A stretch of DNA of 64,000 nt, from contig NZ_VCEK01000003.1 in assembly GCF_005862235.1 (NCBI RefSeq), forward strand, positions 579,501 through 643,500, read 5' to 3'. Of this stretch, positions 59,710-64,000 are shown piece by piece. A program made the translations under genes and the position numbers. The notes under the pieces are model-generated. The model was not told the origin of the DNA, made no database searches, and was given only the letters and a program-made list of their open reading frames with translations. Source of the DNA: Saccharomonospora piscinae. GTDB lineage: Bacteria; Actinomycetota; Actinomycetes; Mycobacteriales; Pseudonocardiaceae. How positions within the stretch are numbered: position 1 is the stretch's first letter; every line of letters begins with the position of its first letter.

Positions 59710-60287
59710 GGACCCACCTTCGGGGTGCCCGCCACGGTCGCGCCCGCCTCGCGCAGCTCCGCCAGCGCGGAATCCACAGTGGACCGCGAAACCCCCGCGG
59801 TGAGATCGGCGAGGACGCGGACCGTGAAGCCCGCTCGTGCCGCGTCGAGCGCGGTGGCGCGCACGCAGTGGTCGGTGGCGATCCCGACGACGTCCACCGC
59901 CGTGACGCCACGGGCGGTGAGCCACTCGGCGAGGCCCTGTCCCGAGTCGGTCTCGCCCTCGAACCCGGAGTAGCCGTCGCTGTACTGCCCCTTGGAGAAC
60001 ACCGCCGTGATCGGGCCGACGTCCAACCGGGGGTGGAAGGCCGCGCCGGGGGTGTCGGCGACGCAGTGCCGGGGCCACGACCGGACGAAATCGGGCTCGT
60101 CGCTGAAGTGGGCGCCGGGGTCGATGTGGTAGTCGCGGGTCGCGACGACGTGGTCGTAGGCCGGGCCGTCCGCGTCCCGCAGGCGGGCGGAGATCGCGTC
60201 GGCCACGGCGGCCCCTCCGGCCACGGCCAGCGAGCCGCCTTCGCAGAAGTCGTTCTGCACGTCCACCACGATCAGTGCGGTAGCCAT
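59706..60287 (-). CDS. pncA: nicotinamidase
   Basis: 193 aa. Converts nicotinamide to nicotinate. Catalytic Asp is in VDVQNDFCEGG, the catalytic Cys in GIATDHCVRA, and metal ligands in RDYHIDPGAHFS and the later PRHC. ATG 60287 with GGAGG is preferred to GTG 60293. It lies 27 bp after pncB and overlaps the kinase start. This is also the enzyme type that activates pyrazinamide. Confidence 0.95.
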   Translation of the reverse strand: MATALIVVDVQNDFCEGGSLAVAGGAAVADAISARLRDADGPAYDHVVATRDYHIDPGAHFSDEPDFVRSWPRHCVADTPGAAFHPRLDVGPITAVFSKGQYSDGYSGFEGETDSGQGLAEWLTARGVTAVDVVGIATDHCVRATALDAARAGFTVRVLADLTAGVSRSTVDSALAELREAGATVAGTPKVGP

Positions 60288-60314
60288 GTTCACCTCCAGG
60301 ATCGACGCGGGCGG

Positions 60315-61610
60315 CTACAGGAACGTCGTGGGAACGGCCGCTTCGCCGCTCGACAGCTTCAGTCCCTCCCACGGCAGACTGACCAGTCCGCGGCGCAGCC
60401 GTTGCCGTGCGTCTTCCAGGGTGGGCAGGTCCGCCACCGGTTGTCCAGCGCGCACCAGGGGGATCTGTAGTTGCCGATCGGTCTCGCCGGCCTCGGGCGG
60501 TGCCGAGCACGGGTAGACGACCTCCTCCAGCGCGGTTCCGGTCGGCTTGTGCCGCCGGAGCGCGGCCTTGCGCCCGCCGCGGGAGGCCTTGTGCTCGCTG
60601 CGCTTCGCCACGGGGCGACCGTCCACCTCGACCAGTTTGTAGACCATGCCCGCGGTGGGGGCGCCGGAACCCGTGACCACGGCGGTGCCGACTCCGTAGG
60701 CGTCCACGGGTTCGGCGCGCAGGGCCGCGATCGCGTGCTCGTCGAGGTCTCCCGACACGACGATGCGCGTGTCCTTCGCACCCAGCCTGTCGAGCTGTTC
60801 CCTGGCCTGGCGTGCGAGGACGCCGACGTCACCGGAGTCGATGCGGATGGCGCCGAGCTCGGGACCGGCCACGCGGACGGCGGTGTCGATGCCCTTCGTG
60901 ATGTCGTAGGTGTCGACGAGCAACGTGGTGTCGGTGCCCATCTTGTCGATCTGGGACCGGAAGGCGGCTTCCTCGCTGTCGTGGAGCAGCATGAAGGCGT
61001 GGGCCACGGTGCCCCTGGTGGGGATGCCGTGGCGGCGGCCGGCTTCGAGGTTCGAGGTCGTGGCGAACCCGGCGAGGTAGGCGGCTCGGGCCGCGGCGAC
61101 GGCGGCGTGTTCGTGGGTGCGCCTGCCGCCCATCTCGATGATCGGCCTGCCGTTGGCGGCACCGGACATGCGCGCGGCGGCCGACGCGATGGCGCTGTCG
61201 TGGTTGAGGATCGACAGCACCACCGTCTCCAGCACCACGCCCTCGGCGAACGTGCCGCGCACGGTCAGCAGGGGCGAGCCGGGGAAGTACAGCTCCCCTT
61301 CGGGATAGCCGTCGATGTCACCGGTGAAGCGGTAGTTCGCGAGCCAGTCCAGCGTCGCGGAGTCGACGACGGCGGTGGAATCCAGCTGGGCGAGTTCGGC
61401 GTCGGTGAACCGGAACTCGGCGAGGGCGTCGAGCACGCGCTGGGTTCCGGCGACGACGCCGTAGCGGCGCCCCGACGGCAGCCTGCGGGCGAACACCTCG
61501 AACACGCAGTCGCGGTCGGCCGTGCCGTCGCGCAGCGCGCTGGCCAGCATGGTGAGCTCGTAGTGGTCGGTGAACAGCGCCGTGCTGTTCCCGCTCGCCG
61601 AGGAGGACAT
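60315..61610 (-). CDS. pncB: nicotinate phosphoribosyltransferase
   Basis: 431 aa. Joins nicotinate to PRPP in the Preiss-Handler pathway. The N-terminal ALFTDHYELTMLASALRDG, the catalytic His region GGRRTHEHAAV and the PRPP/phosphate-binding IRIDSGDVG and VVSGDLDE blocks are clear. On the minus strand GATAAT ends eight bases before ATG 61610; the frame is open upstream but non-homologous. First gene of pncB-pncA-pfkB and divergent from clpS, as in M. tuberculosis. Confidence 0.96.
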   Translation of the reverse strand: MSSSASGNSTALFTDHYELTMLASALRDGTADRDCVFEVFARRLPSGRRYGVVAGTQRVLDALAEFRFTDAELAQLDSTAVVDSATLDWLANYRFTGDIDGYPEGELYFPGSPLLTVRGTFAEGVVLETVVLSILNHDSAIASAAARMSGAANGRPIIEMGGRRTHEHAAVAAARAAYLAGFATTSNLEAGRRHGIPTRGTVAHAFMLLHDSEEAAFRSQIDKMGTDTTLLVDTYDITKGIDTAVRVAGPELGAIRIDSGDVGVLARQAREQLDRLGAKDTRIVVSGDLDEHAIAALRAEPVDAYGVGTAVVTGSGAPTAGMVYKLVEVDGRPVAKRSEHKASRGGRKAALRRHKPTGTALEEVVYPCSAPPEAGETDRQLQIPLVRAGQPVADLPTLEDARQRLRRGLVSLPWEGLKLSSGEAAVPTTFL

Positions 61611-61729
61611 GCCCAAGATTATCTCCGGCGACCGCGCCGAATGGGGAGTGCCTCCGGGCGACGCGCCCCTCACCCGCGTGGCCGACCTCGTGACACGGCG
61701 TCGCGGCTGTCCGTGACACCATGGGAGGC

Positions 61730-62014
61730 ATGAGCACGCCCGTCGAGGCCGAAGAGACGCTCGGTGCGGACACCGGCGCCACGGATCGCCCGTGGCAGAC
61801 GATCGTGTGGAACGACCCGGTGAACCTGATGTCCTACGTGACCTACGTGTTGCAGCGGATCTTCGGGTACAGCAGGGATCACGCGACGAAGCTGATGCTC
61901 GACGTGCACCACAAGGGCAGGGCGGTCGTGTCGTCGGGATCGAAGGAGAAGGTGGAGGGCGACGTCGCGAAGCTTCACGCGGCGGGCCTGTGGGCGACGA
62001 TGGAACAACCGTGA
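61730..62014 (+). CDS. clpS: ATP-dependent Clp protease adaptor ClpS
   Basis: 94 aa. Delivers proteins with N-degrons to ClpC-ClpP. The degron-binding Asn-Asp in [14 protein letters not shown] and the His in MLDVHHKG are kept, as is the block [16 protein letters not shown] 61730 follows GGGAGG; ATG 61721 is in frame but overlaps that site. The stop overlaps the next gene by four bases. Confidence 0.95.
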   Translation: MSTPVEAEETLGADTGATDRPWQTIVWNDPVNLMSYVTYVLQRIFGYSRDHATKLMLDVHHKGRAVVSSGSKEKVEGDVAKLHAAGLWATMEQP

Positions 62015-62568
62015 AGGAATGGCGCCGCAGGGGCGGCTCGGTGGTGGCCACGTTCGAGCAGCAGGAGGCTGCCGTGGTGCGCGGCCTGGTGAGCCAGGTC
62101 GAGGACATGCTGACGGCTCGCGCGGAGGACGCGCCGCAGGACGAGCTGGCTGAGCTGACGGGCATCCGGACGGGGCCGTCGGAGGGGCCGGACGATCCCG
62201 TGCTCGGCCGGTTGCTGCCCGACTTCCACAGGCTCGATCCGGACAACCCGTCGAAGGAGGACCTCGACTCGGCCGCGGCCCTGCGCTCGCTGCACGAGCC
62301 GGAGTTGCTGGACGCGAAGGTCGGTGTCGCGCGGCAGGTGCTGGGGACGCTGCCGCCGGACGGCGGCGATATCCGGCTGACGTTCGAGGAGGCCGACGCG
62401 TGGCTGTCGGCCCTCAACGACGTCAGGCTGGCGCTCGGGACGGCGCTCGACGTGACCGACGATCTGCCCGACGAACTGCCGGAGAGTGATCCGCGCGCCC
62501 CGCACCTCGGGGTCTACCACTGGCTGACCTGGGTGCAGGACACCCTGGTCCGGGCTCTGACCGAGTGA
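62011..62568 (+). CDS. DUF2017 protein
   Basis: 185 aa, acidic, mainly helical. The family always lies downstream of clpS in many actinobacteria, and the four-base GTGA overlap with clpS supports a linked function, but no activity is known. Recognisable blocks: [14 protein letters not shown] near the start and [12 protein letters not shown] near the end. Confidence 0.9.
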   Translation: MKEWRRRGGSVVATFEQQEAAVVRGLVSQVEDMLTARAEDAPQDELAELTGIRTGPSEGPDDPVLGRLLPDFHRLDPDNPSKEDLDSAAALRSLHEPELLDAKVGVARQVLGTLPPDGGDIRLTFEEADAWLSALNDVRLALGTALDVTDDLPDELPESDPRAPHLGVYHWLTWVQDTLVRALTE

Positions 62569-62582
62569 TCCGGGGAGCGTAG

Positions 62583-63614
62583 GTGACGACTGGGGAGCAC
62601 AACGCGATCACCGACGTGCGTGGCGTGCGGGTGGGGCAGTACCAGCGCCTCGGCGACGGCTGGCTGACCGGGACGACGGTGGTGCTGCCGCCGGAGGGCA
62701 CCGTGGGCGCCGTGGACCAGCGTGGCGGTGGGCCTGGCACGCGCGAGACCGATCTGCTGGAACCGGAGAACCTGGTGAGCACGGTGGACGCCGTGTGCCT
62801 CTCGGGTGGCAGCGCGTACGGGCTGTCGGCCGCGGACGGGGTGATGCGGTGGCTGGCGCAGCGGCATCGCGGTTTCCGGGTGGGCCCGGACCCCGCCCAT
62901 GTGGTGCCCATCGTGCCGTCGGCGGTGATCTTCGATCTGCCCCGGGGCGAGTGGGGCAACCGGCCGGACGCGGAGTTCGGTTACGCCGCCTGCGAGGCCG
63001 CCTCGGACGGACCCGTGGAGCAGGGCGTGGTGGGCGCGGGCGCCGGAGCGGTGGCGGGCTCGCTCAAGGGCGGTGTCGGCAGTGCCAGCGAGGTGGTCGA
63101 CGGAGTGGTCGTGGGCGCGCTGGCGGTGCTCAACGCCGCTGGTGAGGCGGTGCGTGCCGCGACCGGTGAGCCGTACGCCGCCGAGTACGAGCACGAGGGC
63201 GAGTTCGGGGTGGCCCGCTGGCCGGAGCGCCCCGCTGGCCCGGCGCCGGGCGAGGTGGCACCCACCCCGCTGAACACGACGATCGGTGTGGTGGCCGTGG
63301 ACGCCGCGTTGTCCAAGGCGCAGTGCCGCAGGCTCGCGGTGGCCGCGCAGGACGGTATCGCCGTGGCGGTGCGGCCCTCGCACACGATGTTCGACGGCGA
63401 CACCGTGTTCGCGCTGGCCACGGGCGCGACCGAGTTGCCCGTGACCGCCGGGGGCCCGGTGGGGGACGTGGGCACGGCCGCGTCGCTGGACCGGCTCTGC
63501 GCCGCGGCGGCGCGGACCTTCGCCCGCGCGATGGTGCACGGCCTGCTCGCCGCGCGGTCGGTGGCCGGGTTGACGGCGTACTCGCAGCGGTGGCCCGAGG
63601 TGCTCAGGCCGTGA
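62583..63614 (+). CDS. P1-family peptidase (DmpA/L-aminopeptidase type)
   Basis: 343 aa. N-terminal-nucleophile hydrolases of this family cleave themselves and then act as aminopeptidases. The start ITDVRGVRVGQ and SGGSAYGL block are typical. The expected self-cleavage site is before Thr232 or Thr233 in PLNTTIGVVAVDAAL. GTG 62583 is 14 bp after the DUF2017 gene, and its stop overlaps the next start. Confidence 0.93.
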   Translation: MTTGEHNAITDVRGVRVGQYQRLGDGWLTGTTVVLPPEGTVGAVDQRGGGPGTRETDLLEPENLVSTVDAVCLSGGSAYGLSAADGVMRWLAQRHRGFRVGPDPAHVVPIVPSAVIFDLPRGEWGNRPDAEFGYAACEAASDGPVEQGVVGAGAGAVAGSLKGGVGSASEVVDGVVVGALAVLNAAGEAVRAATGEPYAAEYEHEGEFGVARWPERPAGPAPGEVAPTPLNTTIGVVAVDAALSKAQCRRLAVAAQDGIAVAVRPSHTMFDGDTVFALATGATELPVTAGGPVGDVGTAASLDRLCAAAARTFARAMVHGLLAARSVAGLTAYSQRWPEVLRP

Positions 63615-63895
63615 CTGACGAGACCGCGACGGACGAGACCGTGACCGACGACGGCACGTGGGGCATCGACCTGCACGCCGACGACGTGACCCGCTTTCCC
63701 GGCGTGGCCTTCGTGCTGTGGCGCGTGTGCGGCGTGTCTCCTGAGGCGGGGGTCGCGCTGGCGGACGAGGCGCAGCGGCACGGCACGGTCCGGGTGCTCG
63801 ACTGCCGGACCCGCGAGGAGGCCGAGCGGGTGGTGGCCGAGATCCAGGTACTGGGAGTGCGGGCCACCGCTGCCACAGCGACGACGCGACGGTAG
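63611..63895 (+). CDS. ClpS-like protein lacking degron-binding residues
   Basis: 94 aa. After an acidic Thr/Asp-rich start of about 18 residues, the sequence lines up by eye without gaps for some 37 residues with ClpS encoded at 61730: ADDVTRFPGVAFVLWRVCGV here against [20 protein letters not shown] there, then the common S.(D/E), L and G positions, and both end in the block LGVRAT or AGLWAT. The degron-binding Asn is Ala and the His is Gln. GTG overlaps the peptidase stop (GTGA). A divergent, probably non-canonical ClpS paralog is the best reading. Confidence 0.7.
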   Translation: MTDETATDETVTDDGTWGIDLHADDVTRFPGVAFVLWRVCGVSPEAGVALADEAQRHGTVRVLDCRTREEAERVVAEIQVLGVRATAATATTRR

Positions 63896-63914
63896 CGGAC
63901 GAGGAGACGACCGG

Positions 63915-64000
63915 ATGGCTGGGGAGTTCGTGCGTGCCTGGCAGGCGGAGCAGGCCGAGCAGGCCGTGTGCCTGGCGGTGTCGCGCGCCGTATCCGAGGG
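63915..64000 (+). CDS. partial gene, unrecognised, cut by the window edge
   Basis: Only the first 28 codons are present (starting MAGEFVRAWQAEQAEQAV). ATG 63915 follows GAGGAGA at 63900. The visible part predicts a helix; the family cannot be named. It is 19 bp after the ClpS-like gene and probably in the same operon. Confidence 0.5.
   Translation, partial: MAGEFVRAWQAEQAEQAVCLAVSRAVSE

Overview
The window is high-GC (about 70 %) DNA from an actinobacterium, most likely a member of the Pseudonocardiaceae close to Saccharomonospora; this placement rests on family content and gene order, not on a database search. Supporting signs are the order argS-lysA-hom-thrC-thrB-rho-rpmE-prfA-prmC-tsaC-wecA-atpIBEFHAGDC-DUF2550-cobA/pduO-murA (the order known from Mycobacterium tuberculosis Rv1292-Rv1315), the nucS mismatch endonuclease, DUF3558 lipoproteins, an ehu ectoine uptake cassette, and many leaderless GTG/ATG starts placed seven bases after a TANNNT-type -10 box.

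Layout. 1-6 kb: a 21-bp tandem repeat, a WS/DGAT acyltransferase, a thiol-dependent hydroquinone reductase of the GST fold, a ThDP enzyme, a CoA-binding protein and an MFS exporter. 6-9.5 kb: two secreted cell-wall enzymes (lytic transglycosylase and M15 peptidase) and an unrecognised protein. 9.7-10.25 kb: a broken macrolide-phosphotransferase-like gene beside tRNA-Arg(CCG). 10.4-13 kb: a cation diffusion facilitator and a DUF305/DUF3105 pair. 13-37.3 kb: the conserved housekeeping block (arginyl-tRNA synthetase, aspartate-family amino acids, Rho, translation termination, tRNA modification, cell-wall lipid carrier, the complete F1Fo ATP synthase, MurA). 37.3-43.5 kb: LysE-type exporter, ehuBCDA, enoyl-CoA hydratase, NUDIX hydrolase, nucS. 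43.5-49 kb: three DUF3558-type lipoproteins around a dhaKLM dihydroxyacetone kinase operon. 49-56.5 kb: small zinc proteins, a phosphodiesterase, an acetyltransferase, an alpha/beta hydrolase, ctaD-serB-pth2. 56.5-61.6 kb, leftward: a small hypothetical, a DinG-like helicase, then pncB-pncA-pfkB (NAD salvage with a sugar kinase). 61.7-64 kb: clpS-DUF2017-P1 peptidase-ClpS-like protein and the start of another gene.

The most unusual signals are: a family of 21-bp modules (GCCGTGTCCGCA, six variable bases, then usually GTA) at four gene ends, in one case filling the whole space between two convergent genes including both stop codons; a small protein that lines up by eye with ClpS but lacks its N-degron-binding Asn and His, encoded two genes downstream of the true clpS; a triplicated Shine-Dalgarno/start region at the hom gene; a deletion pseudogene of a macrolide phosphotransferase; and MurA with Asp117 in place of the catalytic Cys. 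No insertion sequence, prophage, CRISPR array or biosynthetic gene cluster was seen.
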